Assembly (NCBI RefSeq): GCF_001431725.1
Contig: NZ_CP013106.1
Coordinates: 2,108,001 to 2,172,000 of the forward strand
Reading direction: 5' to 3'
DNA length: 64,000 nucleotides
DNA from: Halomonas huangheensis
GTDB lineage: Bacteria; Pseudomonadota; Gammaproteobacteria; Pseudomonadales; Halomonadaceae
Below, one piece after another: positions 36,307-45,650 of this stretch. The notes under the pieces are model-generated. The model was not told where the DNA came from and did no database searches. It saw only the letters and a list, made by a program, of their open reading frames with translations. A program made the translations under genes and the position numbers. Position 1 is the stretch's first letter; every line of letters begins with the position of its first letter.

Positions 36307-36420
36307 CTGCAGGGTCTCCTGAATGTCTCGAGGCAGTGCGGGATTACACAAGTGGTGTTCGGTGTCAGAACGCTGTGCGAGACACCGAGCCGGGCCGGGG
36401 TATAGGTTCAGACAAGAGAC

Positions 36421-36888
36421 TCAGGCAAAAACCTGGTCCCACTCGCCACGCTTGGCGAGCAACTGGCGCGCCAGTTGTTGGGCCCCTTCGAGACTGTGGC
36501 TGGCTGCCCAGCCGCACTGTACTTCATTGCATGCCGGCACGTCGGTGGCGGTGAGCACGTCCTCGAGAGTGTTCGCGATCAGGCGCAGAACATCGTCATA
36601 GTCATCATGGTTGATCATGGCGACATAGAAGCCGGTCTGGCAGCCCATCGGGCTGATGTCGACCACCTTGTCGGAGTGGTTGCGCGACAATTCAGCCATC
36701 AGATGCTCAAGTGAGTGCAGCGCCGGCATTTCCATGTGTTCTTTATTCGGCTGACAGATGCGCAGGTCGTACTTGTGGATGCGGTCGCCGTTCTCGCCGG
36801 TCTTGATATCTGCCAGGCGAACATAGGGAGCTTTCACCTTGGTGTGATCCAGGTTGAAGCTTTCTACGTTCATTTTCTTGTCACTCAT
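36421..36888 (-). CDS. luxS: S-ribosylhomocysteine lyase (AI-2 synthase)
   Basis: 155 residues from ATG 36888 with GAGG upstream; a longer in-frame start at 36942 has no support. Converts S-ribosylhomocysteine to homocysteine and DPD, the AI-2 precursor. Metal ligands are present: H58xxE61H62 ([10 protein letters not shown]) and C125 (NEVQCGW). Catalytic C83 is present in MGCQTGFY. Paired with mtnN, it completes the two-step recycling of SAH. Whether AI-2 is used as a signal here cannot be told from the window. Confidence 0.93.
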   Translation of the reverse strand: MSDKKMNVESFNLDHTKVKAPYVRLADIKTGENGDRIHKYDLRICQPNKEHMEMPALHSLEHLMAELSRNHSDKVVDISPMGCQTGFYVAMINHDDYDDVLRLIANTLEDVLTATDVPACNEVQCGWAASHSLEGAQQLARQLLAKRGEWDQVFA

Positions 36889-36998
36889 GATGAAACCTCG
36901 CGAGACACTGGTGAGAGTGGGAAGGGGCGCCATTCTACTCAATGACGCCGCTTATCGCATCTACTGTGGTTCTCTCCATGGGGCGCTACTGGAGTTTG

Positions 36999-37868
36999 TC
37001 AGGACAGATGCTGTTCGGCGTCATGAATCTCTGCGGCCATCAGAGTATTCTCGAGTAGGCAGGCGACGGTCATCGGTCCGACTCCTCCGGGCACCGGTGT
37101 GATATAGCTGGCTCGCTCGGCAGCGGTATTGAAATCGACATCGCCCACCAGACGGCCATCATTCTGACGGTTGATGCCTACATCGATAACGATGGCGTCG
37201 TCGCGCACCCATTCTCCTTTCACCAGGCCGGGCTTGCCCACTGCCACGACCAGCAGTTCCGCGCGGCGGACGTGTTCCTCCAGGTCGCGTGTAAAGCGAT
37301 GGCATACCGTTGTGGTGCAGCCGGCCAGCATCAGCTCGAGCGCCATTGGACGGCCGACGATGTTCGAGGCGCCCACTACAGTGGCATTGAGGCCGCGAAC
37401 GGAAATGCCGCTGTGCTGCAGCATTGTAATCACTCCCTTGGGAGTGCAGGGGCGCAGTAGCGGCAAGCGTTGGGCGAGACGACCAAGGTTGTAGGGATGA
37501 AAGCCATCAACATCCTTGTTGGGTAGGATGCGCTCGAGAATCGGGCGAGGGTCGAGATGTTCAGGGAGTGGTAGCTGTACCAGAATGCCGTCGATGGCGG
37601 GGTCGGCATTGAGCTGATCGACCATCGTCTCCAGTTCCTGCTGGGTGGTAGTGGCGGGAAGCGTGTGCTTGACCGATGCAATCCCGGCTTCTTCGCAGGC
37701 CTTATGTTTATTGCGTACATAAACCTCGGATGCCGGGTCCTCGCCAACCAGTACCACGGCCAGCCCGGGGACACGTGCTCCGGCGTCGCGTCTCGCCTGA
37801 ACCTGGCGCGCGACTTGCTGGCGGACGGAGGCGGCAATCGATTTGCCATCGATCAGTTGGGCGGTCAT
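36999..37868 (-). CDS. folD: Bifunctional methylenetetrahydrofolate dehydrogenase / cyclohydrolase
   Basis: 289 residues from ATG 37868, with GAGGGAAG upstream; upstream in-frame codons are non-coding. Interconverts 5,10-methylene-THF, methenyl-THF and 10-formyl-THF in the cytosol. Seen: start [17 protein letters not shown], catalytic Lys region [23 protein letters not shown], the NAD(P)-binding stretch [17 protein letters not shown], and ending [19 protein letters not shown]. Length is normal. It is transcribed away from the tRNA cluster. Confidence 0.95.
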   Translation of the reverse strand: MTAQLIDGKSIAASVRQQVARQVQARRDAGARVPGLAVVLVGEDPASEVYVRNKHKACEEAGIASVKHTLPATTTQQELETMVDQLNADPAIDGILVQLPLPEHLDPRPILERILPNKDVDGFHPYNLGRLAQRLPLLRPCTPKGVITMLQHSGISVRGLNATVVGASNIVGRPMALELMLAGCTTTVCHRFTRDLEEHVRRAELLVVAVGKPGLVKGEWVRDDAIVIDVGINRQNDGRLVGDVDFNTAAERASYITPVPGGVGPMTVACLLENTLMAAEIHDAEQHLS

Positions 37869-38020
37869 TGGCTTCCCTCGACAATGTCGGTAGTTCAGAA
37901 AATAGGTACAGGAAAAATTGGCCGGGAGATTTTCGCATGAGCGCAGGCTCAGGCAAAGGGCAACCGGTAAAAGCCACGCAGGTGTGAGGTGCGGAAAGGT
38001 TGGCGCGGGTTTGCGCTGCA

Positions 38021-38058
38021 AGCAGTGCTTCTATCTGTAAGCAGTGCTTCTATCTGTA
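38021..38058. repeat. Two perfect 19-bp tandem repeats
   Basis: aagcagtgcttctatctgt occurs at 38021-38039 and again at 38040-38058, followed by aagctgtgagg. A related string (gagctgtaagctgtaagcc) follows yehW near 58433. Confidence 0.85.
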
Positions 38059-38142
38059 AGCTGTGAGGAGTTGCCGGACGATCTCGGAGTTCGCTCCCTT
38101 CCCGCTAACCTCGGGCTGGAACAAACAAATTTCCTCATGTGC

Positions 38143-38170
38143 TTGACTCCAGGGCAAACTTCCGTAGAAT
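38143..38170 (+). promoter_or_regulatory. Sigma-70 promoter of the tRNA cluster
   Basis: TTGACT (38143-38148), a 16-bp spacer and TAGAAT (38165-38170) lie 54 bp before the first tRNA gene. Confidence 0.6.
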
Positions 38171-38224
38171 ACGCAGCGCTTGGCAAGGCCAGTAAGCGGT
38201 TGGCCAGGTAGTGCAGCAAGCCGG

Positions 38225-38301
38225 CGGGGTGTAGCGCAGTCTGGTAGCGCGCCTGCTTTGGGAGCAGGATGTCGGGGGTTCGAATCCCTCCACCCCGACC
38301 A
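38225..38301 (+). tRNA. tRNA-Pro (TGG)
   Basis: 77 nt with an encoded CCA end. Acceptor cggggtg pairs with caccccg. Anticodon stem-loop ctgctttgggagcag has TGG as anticodon, and the T-loop is ttcgaat. First gene of a four-tRNA cluster. Confidence 0.95.
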
Positions 38302-38368
38302 CAACTTGTTGTTTGGTCAGGATAAAATCTGATCTGGAGTTGTGGTCAGGCGTTCGGTTTTGTAGAAT

Positions 38369-38445
38369 GCGCCCATAGCTCAACCGGATAGAGCAACGGC
38401 CTTCTAAGCCGTAGGTTGCAGGTTCGAGTCCTGCTGGGCGCGCCA
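38369..38445 (+). tRNA. tRNA-Arg (TCT)
   Basis: 77 nt with encoded CCA. Acceptor gcgccca pairs with tgggcgc. Anticodon arm cggccttctaagccg has TCT as anticodon, and the T-loop is ttcgagt. Confidence 0.95.
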
Positions 38446-38489
38446 TGCAATGGTGTGCGGCAGGCCGGGCTAATCACAGGCACTGATAT

Positions 38490-38565
38490 GGTGGATGTAG
38501 CTCAGTGGTAGAGCCCCGGATTGTGGCTCCGGTGGTCGTGGGTTCGATCCCCATCATCCACCCCA
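38490..38565 (+). tRNA. tRNA-His (GTG), first copy
   Basis: 76 nt including the extra 5' G (G-1) typical of tRNA-His and an encoded CCA. Anticodon arm ccggattgtggctccgg has GTG as anticodon. Confidence 0.95.
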
Positions 38566-38608
38566 TTCATTGTCCTGTGTCAGATTTTCAGGTGTTACCT
38601 GAGGTTAT

Positions 38609-38684
38609 GGTGGATGTAGCTCAGTGGTAGAGCCCCGGATTGTGGCTCCGGTGGTCGTGGGTTCGATCCCCATCATCCACCCCA
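38609..38684 (+). tRNA. tRNA-His (GTG), second copy
   Basis: Identical in sequence to the first tRNA-His gene and 43 bp downstream of it, a recent tandem duplication. The spacer differs from the other tRNA spacers. No clear terminator hairpin follows. Confidence 0.95.
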
Positions 38685-38970
38685 TTTCCTCTTCCCTTCT
38701 GTAAGACCCTCTTTTTTGTCGATATTCCACCGTTGCACCATTTCGTGCGTTGGGTATGCTATTTGGCATCGCTCCGGTGTTTTTGCTTTCCTGGAATCCC
38801 TGTTTGATTGATGCTGTATTGCTCGGGTTTTGCATCCGGGCCTTGTAATATTCAATCGTGCCCCCATGTTCCGCGGTATGGCGCTTGCCAGTGCCCCGCA
38901 GGATTCTTAAAATCACCCTTTTGGTGTTTTCACGTCTTTCCAGTACGCCCTAGTCGGTAGAGGATTATTC

Positions 38971-40317
38971 ATGCAAGTTTCCGTCGATACGACCTCCCAG
39001 ATCGAACGCCGCATCAATGTACAAGTGCCGGCCGCCGAGATCGATGAGGCCGTAGCCACCCGGCTCCAGGAAGCCGCCAAAAACGTCCGTCTCGACGGCT
39101 TCCGCAAGGGCAGGGTGCCTATGTCGGTGGTTCGTCAGCGTTACGGTAGCGAAGTGCGCAATGAGGTTGTTGGCGAGGTGATGCGTGAGCGCTACGTGCG
39201 TGCCATCACTGATGAAGCCCTCAATCCTGCCGGCTACCCGCAGATCGAGGCAACCGTCAACGAAGCGGGCAAGGACCTGGAGTTCACCGCGATTCTGGAG
39301 ATCTACCCAGAGGTGGAGCTGGCTTCCATTGAAGGCACTGAAGTCGAGCGTCCTGTGACTGAAATCGGCGATGCCGATGTCGAGGAAATGATCGAGACAC
39401 TGCGCAAGCAGAATGCTTCCTGGCAGGAAGTCGAGCGTGCCGCTGAAGATGGTGATCAGGTCAACATCGATTTCCAGGGGTTCCTGGGCGATGAGCCGTT
39501 TGAAGGTGGCAGTGCCGAAGGTCACGATCTGGTGCTGGGCTCCAACAGCTTTATCCCCGGTTTCGAGGAACAGCTGATTGGCGCTTCTGCCGGTGATGAC
39601 AAGGAAATCAAGGTTACCTTCCCTGAGGACTACCAGGCCGAGCAGCTTGCTGGTCAAGAAGCGACTTTCAAGGTCAAGGTCCATGCGATCAAGGGCCAGC
39701 AGTTGCCTGAAATCGACGAGGACTTCATCAGCAAGTTCGGCGTTGAAGCTGGCGATGTTGACGCTTTCCGTGCAGAAATTCGCAAGAACATGACTCGTGA
39801 AGCTGCTCAGGCCGTTGAGAATCGCGTCAAGCAGCAGGTGCTCGAGGCGTTGAAAAATGCCAATGACATCCCGGTTCCGCAAGCGCTGATTCAGCAGGAA
39901 ACCGATGGCCTCAAGCGTCAGGCGGCTCAGCAGTTTGGTCTTGGCGAGGACTTCGACGTCAGCCAATTGCCCAACGAGCTGTTCGCTGAGCAGGCCCGTA
40001 GCCGCGTGCAGGTTGGCCTGTTGCTGGCTGAAGTCATCAAGTCCAACGAGTTGGACGCCAGTGATGACGAGATCAAGGCGCGTGTTGAGCAACTCGCTGA
40101 GCAGTATCAGCAGCCTGAGCAGGTTGTTGAGTATTATATGAGTAACGAGCAGATGAAGACCCAGGTCAAATCTGCGCTGCTCGAAGAAAAGGCGGTAGAG
40201 AAGCTGCTCGAGCAGGCTACCGTCAAGGACGTGGAAATGTCCTATCAGGACGCACTGGCTGCTGCGCAGCAGCAGTCGGGTGATGAGGCCGAAGAGGAAG
40301 ATGGCGACGAAGCCTGA
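38971..40317 (+). CDS. tig: Trigger factor, ribosome-bound chaperone and peptidyl-prolyl isomerase
   Basis: 448 residues, normal for the family, from ATG 38971 with AGAGGA upstream. The N-terminal ribosome-binding domain carries the signature region LDGFRKGRVPMSVVRQRYG (about 44-62). The FKBP-type isomerase domain spans about 160-245 (VNIDFQGFLGDEPFEGG). The helical chaperone arms follow, with an acidic tail (DEAEEEDGDEA). It folds nascent chains at the exit tunnel. It heads the tig-clpP-clpX-lon-hupB-ppiD proteostasis block common in gammaproteobacteria. Confidence 0.96.
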   Translation: MQVSVDTTSQIERRINVQVPAAEIDEAVATRLQEAAKNVRLDGFRKGRVPMSVVRQRYGSEVRNEVVGEVMRERYVRAITDEALNPAGYPQIEATVNEAGKDLEFTAILEIYPEVELASIEGTEVERPVTEIGDADVEEMIETLRKQNASWQEVERAAEDGDQVNIDFQGFLGDEPFEGGSAEGHDLVLGSNSFIPGFEEQLIGASAGDDKEIKVTFPEDYQAEQLAGQEATFKVKVHAIKGQQLPEIDEDFISKFGVEAGDVDAFRAEIRKNMTREAAQAVENRVKQQVLEALKNANDIPVPQALIQQETDGLKRQAAQQFGLGEDFDVSQLPNELFAEQARSRVQVGLLLAEVIKSNELDASDDEIKARVEQLAEQYQQPEQVVEYYMSNEQMKTQVKSALLEEKAVEKLLEQATVKDVEMSYQDALAAAQQQSGDEAEEEDGDEA

Positions 40318-40326
40318 TCTGACTCA

Positions 40327-40348
40327 GGGCTGGTCGAGTGACCAGCCC
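40327..40348 (+). terminator. Terminator after tig
   Basis: Perfect 9-bp stem gggctggtc / gaccagccc with loop gagt, followed by ccttgtttctt. Confidence 0.7.
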
Positions 40349-40388
40349 CTTGTTTCTTCCCCACTCACCGCAAGCAAGGACATCTCCC

Positions 40389-41009
40389 ATGAGCAATGAA
40401 TTCGATATTCGCGCCGCAGGTGGTCTGGTGCCCATGGTGGTCGAGCAGAGCGCCCGCGGCGAGCGCGCCTATGACATCTACTCCAGGTTGCTGAAGGAAC
40501 GTGTCATCTTCCTCGTTGGCCCGGTGGAAGATTACATGGCGAATCTGCTGGTGGCGCAGCTGCTGTTTCTTGAGTCCGAGAACCCGGATAAAGATATCCA
40601 CCTCTATATCAACTCCCCCGGTGGTGCGGTGACTGCTGGCATGGCGATCTATGACACCATGCAGTTCATCAAACCTGATGTCTCGACACTGTGTATCGGT
40701 CAGGCTGCCAGCATGGGAGCCTTGTTGTTGGCAGGGGGCGCGGCAGGCAAGCGTTACTGTGTGCCCAACTCGCGGATGATGATTCACCAGCCCCTCGGCG
40801 GCTACCAGGGGCAGGCAAGTGATATCGAGATTCACACCCGTGAAATCCTCGGTATCCGCGAGAAGCTCAATCATATTCTGGCTCAGCATACTGGTCAGGA
40901 TATCGAGACCATCGCTCGAGATACCGATCGTGACAACTTCATGAGCGGTGCTCAGGCGGCGGAATATGGCTTGATCGATGCGGTGCTGGATAAGCGTCCG
41001 GCATCCTGA
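40389..41009 (+). CDS. clpP: ATP-dependent Clp protease proteolytic subunit
   Basis: 206 residues from ATG 40389, with AAGGA upstream; the in-frame extension to 40338 lacks support. Serine peptidase that forms a double-heptamer chamber and works with ClpX or ClpA. Catalytic triad visible: Ser108 ([10 protein letters not shown]), His133 (MMIHQPLGG) and an Asp near 182 (DRDNFMS). Next to clpX, its ATPase partner. Confidence 0.96.
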   Translation: MSNEFDIRAAGGLVPMVVEQSARGERAYDIYSRLLKERVIFLVGPVEDYMANLLVAQLLFLESENPDKDIHLYINSPGGAVTAGMAIYDTMQFIKPDVSTLCIGQAASMGALLLAGGAAGKRYCVPNSRMMIHQPLGGYQGQASDIEIHTREILGIREKLNHILAQHTGQDIETIARDTDRDNFMSGAQAAEYGLIDAVLDKRPAS

Positions 41010-41046
41010 TAGCGTGGTATATCCCACGCGATGATTACCGATTACC

Positions 41047-41069
41047 CGGTGGCCCCTCAGGGGCCACCG
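41047..41069 (+). other. Hairpin between clpP and clpX
   Basis: Perfect 10-bp stem cggtggcccc / ggggccaccg with loop tca and no T-run. More likely a processing or attenuation element than a full terminator. Confidence 0.5.
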
Positions 41070-41088
41070 CTGCCAGAGAGGTACGCGA

Positions 41089-42375
41089 ATGGCCGACGGC
41101 AAAGGCAAGGACGATAATGGCAAGCTGCTGTATTGCTCGTTCTGTGGCAAGAACCAGAACGAAGTACGCAAGCTGATTGCCGGTCCGTCCGTATATATCT
41201 GCGACGAGTGTGTCGACCTGTGCAATGACATCATTCGCGAGGAAGTTCTCGATGCCGATGCCGAGAGCGATGAGGAGCGTCTGCCTGTTCCGCGCGAGAT
41301 TCGGCACACCCTGGATGATTATGTGATCGGTCAGGACCGCGCCAAGATGGTGCTGTCCGTTGCGGTCTACAATCACTACAAGCGCCTGCGTCACAGTAGC
41401 AAGGACGATGTCGAACTCGGCAAGTCCAATATTCTGCTGATTGGCCCGACGGGTAGCGGTAAAACGCTGCTGGCCGAAACATTGGCGCGCTTGCTCAATG
41501 TTCCCTTCACCATTGCTGATGCCACCACGCTGACTGAAGCGGGTTATGTCGGTGAGGATGTCGAGAACATCATCCAGAAGTTGCTGCAGAAGTGTGACTA
41601 TGATGTCGACAAGGCCGAGCGAGGCATCGTCTACATCGATGAGATCGACAAGATCTCGCGCAAGTCAGACAATCCCTCGATTACCCGGGATGTTTCCGGT
41701 GAGGGTGTGCAGCAGGCACTGCTGAAGCTGATCGAAGGGACCACCGCTTCGGTTCCGCCTCAGGGTGGTCGCAAGCATCCGCAGCAGGAGTTCCTGCAGG
41801 TCGACACCGGCAATATCCTGTTCATCGTCGGTGGCGCTTTCGCCGGGCTGGACAAGGTGATCCGTGATCGTGCCGAGAAAGGTGGTATTGGCTTCAATGC
41901 TGAGGTCAAGACCAAGGATGAGACACGGGGCGTTGGCGAGCTGTTGCTCGACGTCGAACCGGAAGACCTCGTCAAGTTTGGTCTGATCCCGGAGTTTGTT
42001 GGCCGCTTGCCGGTAATTGCCACTCTTACTGAGCTGAGTGAAGAGGCTCTGATCCAGATACTGGTCGAGCCGCGCAACTCGCTGATCAAGCAGTACTCCC
42101 TCCTGTTCGACATGGAAGGAGTGGAGTTGGACTTCCGCGAGGATGCACTGCGTGCGGTGGCTCAGAAGGCCATGAAACGCAAGACAGGGGCTCGTGGTCT
42201 GCGCTCGATTCTCGAGTCGGTGCTGCTCGATACCATGTACGAGATTCCCTCGCTGGAGGGCGTGTCGAAAGTGGTAATTGATGCTTCTGTGATTGCTGGT
42301 GAAAGCGAACCATTGCTGATCTACTCTCAGCAGGAAGCGGAAGAGCAGCCGCGCGTCGACGGTACCGACGGTTGA
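41089..42375 (+). CDS. clpX: Clp protease ATP-binding subunit ClpX
   Basis: 428 residues. The N-terminal zinc-binding domain has C16, C19, C38 and C41 (YCSFCGK; YICDEC). AAA+ module: Walker A GPTGSGKT (119-126), Walker B IVYIDE (180-185), and C-terminal sensor region [14 protein letters not shown]. Unfolds tagged substrates and feeds them to ClpP. The distance from clpP is 79 bp. ATG 41089 follows an AGAGG ribosome site. Confidence 0.97.
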   Translation: MADGKGKDDNGKLLYCSFCGKNQNEVRKLIAGPSVYICDECVDLCNDIIREEVLDADAESDEERLPVPREIRHTLDDYVIGQDRAKMVLSVAVYNHYKRLRHSSKDDVELGKSNILLIGPTGSGKTLLAETLARLLNVPFTIADATTLTEAGYVGEDVENIIQKLLQKCDYDVDKAERGIVYIDEIDKISRKSDNPSITRDVSGEGVQQALLKLIEGTTASVPPQGGRKHPQQEFLQVDTGNILFIVGGAFAGLDKVIRDRAEKGGIGFNAEVKTKDETRGVGELLLDVEPEDLVKFGLIPEFVGRLPVIATLTELSEEALIQILVEPRNSLIKQYSLLFDMEGVELDFREDALRAVAQKAMKRKTGARGLRSILESVLLDTMYEIPSLEGVSKVVIDASVIAGESEPLLIYSQQEAEEQPRVDGTDG

Positions 42376-42404
42376 TTGATTCGCTCTTTGTCTGCGACGT
42401 CGAT

Positions 42405-42426
42405 GGGGGCCGCTCATGCGGCCCCC
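42405..42426 (+). terminator. Terminator after clpX
   Basis: Perfect 9-bp stem gggggccgc / gcggccccc with a tcat loop, followed by tcgttttct. It separates clpX from the lon promoter. Confidence 0.8.
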
Positions 42427-42482
42427 TCGTTTTCTGGAACAGATAGTTTTCCAGGTCGGATAGCCAAAGAGCGGCCTTCGCC

Positions 42483-42511
42483 CTTGTAATGCCTTGGGAA
42501 TGGCCCCATTC
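42483..42511 (+). promoter_or_regulatory. Heat-shock (sigma-32-type) promoter of lon
   Basis: CTTGTAA (42483-42489), a 14-bp spacer and CCCCATTC (42504-42511). This closely fits the RpoH consensus CTTGAAA-N11-16-CCCCATNT. It lies about 40 bp before the lon start, as expected for a heat-shock protease gene. Confidence 0.8.
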
Positions 42512-42549
42512 CTGAGGGATTCATCCGCTATGTTTGAGGAACGTCTGCG

Positions 42550-44958
42550 ATGCAGCAGAACGCCGAAAAGACCTTGAGTCTGCCCCTTTTGCCACTACGC
42601 GATGTGGTGGTCTACCCGCAGATGGTTATCCCGCTGTTCGTCGGGCGAGAGAAGTCGATCCAGGCGCTGGAAGCGGCTATGGCAGCCGACAAGCGGGTGC
42701 TGCTGGTCGCTCAGCGTGAGGCGAGCAAGGACGATCCCGACAACGAGGACCTTTTCGCAATCGGCACCGTGGCTGAGATCATGCAATTGCTCAAGCTGCC
42801 CGATGGTACCGTCAAGGTGCTTATCGAAGGTGAATCGCGTGCCGATATTCAACGTATTGATATCGTTGAGGAAGGTTATAGCCTTGCTGAAGTCGTGCTG
42901 CGGGATAGCGAGCCACTCAGTGAGCGCGAACAGGAATCTCTGGTTCGTGTGCTGCTCAATCAGTTCGAGCAGTACGTCAAGATGTCGAAGAAGGTACCCA
43001 ACGAGGTGCTGAATTCGCTATCCGGTATCGAGGACCCGAGTCGTTTGGTGGACACCATCTGTGCCCATCTATCGCTGCGTATTGGTGACAAGCAGGAATT
43101 GCTCGAGATGGATCGCGTGCGCGATCGTGTCGAGCACCTGATGGCGTTGATCGAAGCCGAGATTGATCTGCTGCAGGTAGAAAAGCGCATTCGCTCCAGG
43201 GTCAAGGACCAGATGGAGAAGTCTCAGCGCGAGTACTACCTCAATGAGCAGATGAAGGCCATCCAGAAAGAAATGGGTGAGCTGGAAAATGTGCCCAACG
43301 AGGCCGACAAGTACGAGCAGGCGATCAACGAATCAGGAATGCCGAAAGAGGCTGCCGACAAGGCAAATCAGGAGCTCGGCAAGTTGCGCATGATGTCACC
43401 GTCCTCAGCCGAGGCAACGGTGGTGCGCTCCTATCTGGATTGGCTGGTATCGGTACCCTGGAAGAAGCGCACCCGGGTCAAGCATGATCTGGTACATGCC
43501 CAGCAGGTCCTCGACGAGGACCACTATGGGCTGGATGAGGTCAAGGAACGTATTCTTGAGTATCTTGCCGTGCACAAGCGCGTCAAGAAGCTCAAGGGGC
43601 CGGTACTGTGCCTGGTTGGGCCTCCGGGCGTCGGCAAGACTTCTCTGGGTAAGTCGATTGCACGTGCTACCAATCGTAAGTATGTGCGTCTGGCGCTGGG
43701 TGGAGTGCGCGACGAGTCCGAAATCCGCGGACATCGTCGTACCTATATCGGCTCGTTGCCTGGTAAGCCGGTTCAGCGTATGGCCAAGGCCGGTGTCAAG
43801 AACCCGTTGTTCCTGCTTGATGAGGTCGACAAGGTCGGCATGGATCATCGCGGCGACCCCGCTTCGGCGTTGCTGGAGGTGCTTGATCCAGAGCAGAACA
43901 ATGCGTTCAGTGACCACTACCTGGAATTGGACTACGATCTATCGGAAACGCTGTTTATCTGTACCGCCAACTCGATGAACATCCCGGGGCCGCTGCTGGA
44001 CCGGATGGAAGTCATTCGGCTGCCTGGCTATACCGAAGATGAGAAGCTGGCGATTGCCACTCGCTATCTGGTCCCCAAGCAGTTGAAGGCCAATGGTTTC
44101 AAGGACGATGAGCTACATTTCGGCGAAGATGCCCTGTTGGAGCTGATCCGTTACTACTCCCGTGAGGCGGGCGTGCGTGAACTCGAGCGCCAGATCGCCA
44201 AGGTCTGCCGTAAGGTGCTGCGTGAGCGCCTCGAGAAGGAGGGTAAGGAAGGCGCCCTGGCACCTCAGTCGTTGGCGGCTGAGGATATCGAGTCATACGC
44301 TGGAGTGCGTCGCTACAGCTATGGTCTGGCCGATCAGCAGGATCAGGTAGGTCGCGTAACAGGCCTGGCCTGGACTTCTGTGGGTGGCGAGCTGCTCAAT
44401 ATCGAGTCAGTGGTGACTCCAGGCAAGGGGCGTATCAACAAGACCGGTTCGCTGGGCGATGTGATGAAAGAGTCGGTCAGTGCGGCTCAGACCGTGGTTC
44501 GTGCGCGTGCAGAGGCGTTTGGTGTTGATCCTGAGCGCTTCGAGAAGGAAGATCTGCACATTCATGTTCCCGAAGGTGCAACACCGAAAGATGGTCCCAG
44601 CGCAGGCGTTGCCATGGTGACGGCTATGGTGTCTGCTTATACTGGTCGTGCTGTGCGCTGTGATGTGGCCATGACCGGCGAGGTTAACCTGCGTGGTGAA
44701 GTCATGCCGATCGGTGGCCTGAAGGAGAAATTGCTGGCTGCCAGGCGCGGTGGTATAAAGACAGTGTTGATTCCGGAAGAGAACCGAAGGGATCTCAAGG
44801 AAGTTCCGGAAAATATCAAGGACGCATTGAATATTTGTCCTGTTCGCTGGATTGATGAGGTTCTCGAAGTGGCATTGTCGGAAAGGGCTGACGCAAAATC
44901 AGATGATTCATTAGCCTCCGATTCCACGTCGTCTCATTCAATGGTCAGCACACACTAG
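42550..44958 (+). CDS. lon: ATP-dependent protease Lon
   Basis: 802 residues, close to the usual 780-800. N-terminal substrate-binding domain begins LSLPLLPLRDVVVYPQMVIP; AAA+ domain has Walker A GPPGVGKT (357-364). The protease domain has the Ser-Lys dyad S684 (PKDGPSAGVAM) and K727 (GGLKEKLLAARRGG). The last 25 residues are Ser-rich and variable. Degrades misfolded and regulatory proteins. GAGGAA precedes ATG 42550, and a heat-shock promoter lies just upstream. Confidence 0.97.
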   Translation: MQQNAEKTLSLPLLPLRDVVVYPQMVIPLFVGREKSIQALEAAMAADKRVLLVAQREASKDDPDNEDLFAIGTVAEIMQLLKLPDGTVKVLIEGESRADIQRIDIVEEGYSLAEVVLRDSEPLSEREQESLVRVLLNQFEQYVKMSKKVPNEVLNSLSGIEDPSRLVDTICAHLSLRIGDKQELLEMDRVRDRVEHLMALIEAEIDLLQVEKRIRSRVKDQMEKSQREYYLNEQMKAIQKEMGELENVPNEADKYEQAINESGMPKEAADKANQELGKLRMMSPSSAEATVVRSYLDWLVSVPWKKRTRVKHDLVHAQQVLDEDHYGLDEVKERILEYLAVHKRVKKLKGPVLCLVGPPGVGKTSLGKSIARATNRKYVRLALGGVRDESEIRGHRRTYIGSLPGKPVQRMAKAGVKNPLFLLDEVDKVGMDHRGDPASALLEVLDPEQNNAFSDHYLELDYDLSETLFICTANSMNIPGPLLDRMEVIRLPGYTEDEKLAIATRYLVPKQLKANGFKDDELHFGEDALLELIRYYSREAGVRELERQIAKVCRKVLRERLEKEGKEGALAPQSLAAEDIESYAGVRRYSYGLADQQDQVGRVTGLAWTSVGGELLNIESVVTPGKGRINKTGSLGDVMKESVSAAQTVVRARAEAFGVDPERFEKEDLHIHVPEGATPKDGPSAGVAMVTAMVSAYTGRAVRCDVAMTGEVNLRGEVMPIGGLKEKLLAARRGGIKTVLIPEENRRDLKEVPENIKDALNICPVRWIDEVLEVALSERADAKSDDSLASDSTSSHSMVSTH

Positions 44959-45023
44959 TGACTTTTTCGTCATGATGTCGGTCGGAAAAAGCCGTTATCA
45001 TGCGGATTGGCAAGGAAGGTTGC

Positions 45024-45053
45024 TTGACAGGTCTTTTGCTGCATTGCTATAAA
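45024..45053 (+). promoter_or_regulatory. Sigma-70 promoter of hupB
   Basis: Perfect TTGACA (45024-45029) and TATAAA (45048-45053) with an 18-bp spacer, 82 bp before the start codon. Confidence 0.75.
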
Positions 45054-45135
45054 CTACCGCCATGCAGCGATCCTACCTGTCGGCAGGAATAATCGCCGTT
45101 TTGTATCAATATCCGTAACAGTCAAGGGGTGAAGT

Positions 45136-45408
45136 GTGAACAAGTCCGAGCTGATCGATGCCATTGCCGCGTCTGCCGATATTCCGAAAGCCGCCGCTTC
45201 TCGTGCACTGGACGCTATGGTTCAGTCTGTCACTGACAGCTTGAAGAGTGGTGACAGCGTTTCTCTGGTCGGTTTCGGTACCTTCTCTGTCAAGGAGCGT
45301 GCCGCGCGTACCGGCCGTAACCCGCAGACTGGTAAGCCGATTGAAATCAAGGCTGCCAAGGTGCCCAGCTTCAAGGCCGGTAAGGCCCTGAAGGATTCCG
45401 TCAACTAA
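45136..45408 (+). CDS. hupB: DNA-binding protein HU-beta
   Basis: 90 residues, the standard HU length, starting at GTG 45136 with AAGGGG six bases upstream. Begins [20 protein letters not shown]. The DNA-binding arm has [20 protein letters not shown], and the end is [11 protein letters not shown]. It forms dimers that bend DNA in the nucleoid. It keeps the usual place between lon and ppiD and has its own promoter and terminator. Confidence 0.97.
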   Translation: MNKSELIDAIAASADIPKAAASRALDAMVQSVTDSLKSGDSVSLVGFGTFSVKERAARTGRNPQTGKPIEIKAAKVPSFKAGKALKDSVN

Positions 45409-45462
45409 GGACTCTGTCCCGGTTGGCTTGAGCGGTCTTGTGCAGAATTGAGACCGGTCTCT

Positions 45463-45494
45463 AAAAGGCGCATCGCTTGAGCGGTGCGCCTTTT
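45463..45494 (+). terminator. Terminator after hupB
   Basis: A 14-bp stem with one G-T pair (45463-45476 with 45481-45494), loop ttga, directly followed by more T. A classic intrinsic terminator. Confidence 0.88.
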
Positions 45495-45497
45495 TTC

Positions 45498-45573
45498 GAT
45501 AGTTGACCTTTCCAGGGATCGTTGATCTTTCTGGGGATAGTTGACCTTCGCAAGGATAGTTGACCTTGGTAAG
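45498..45573. repeat. Four 19-bp tandem repeats before ppiD
   Basis: Four units in exact 19-bp register start at 45498, 45517, 45536 and 45555. The consensus is gatagttgacctt(t/c)ccagg; units three and four share gatagttgacctt exactly. They fill the space between the hupB terminator and the ppiD promoter. Each contains a TTGACC or TTGATC core like a -35 element. Confidence 0.85.
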
Positions 45574-45605
45574 TCGGCCATGGTCGCAGTAACTGGCCTA
45601 TCGCG

Positions 45606-45611
45606 TATAAT
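45606..45611 (+). promoter_or_regulatory. -10 element for ppiD
   Basis: Perfect TATAAT 40 bp before the ppiD start. No good -35 lies at 17 bp, which suggests an activator or use of the adjacent repeats. Confidence 0.45.
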
Positions 45612-45650
45612 GTGGCGCGACCCGAATCAAACCCTTTCGCAGAGGCGTGC

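Larger units (their letters stand above)
37869..38224. other. Divergent intergenic region between folD and the tRNA cluster
   Basis: Holds the folD leader, two 19-bp tandem repeats (38021-38058) and the tRNA promoter (38143-38170). No protein gene is supported. Confidence 0.6.

Noticed and set aside
38050..38916. Open frames across the tRNA cluster on the minus strand
   Set aside because: They run through four well-formed tRNA genes and their spacers and have no coding features.
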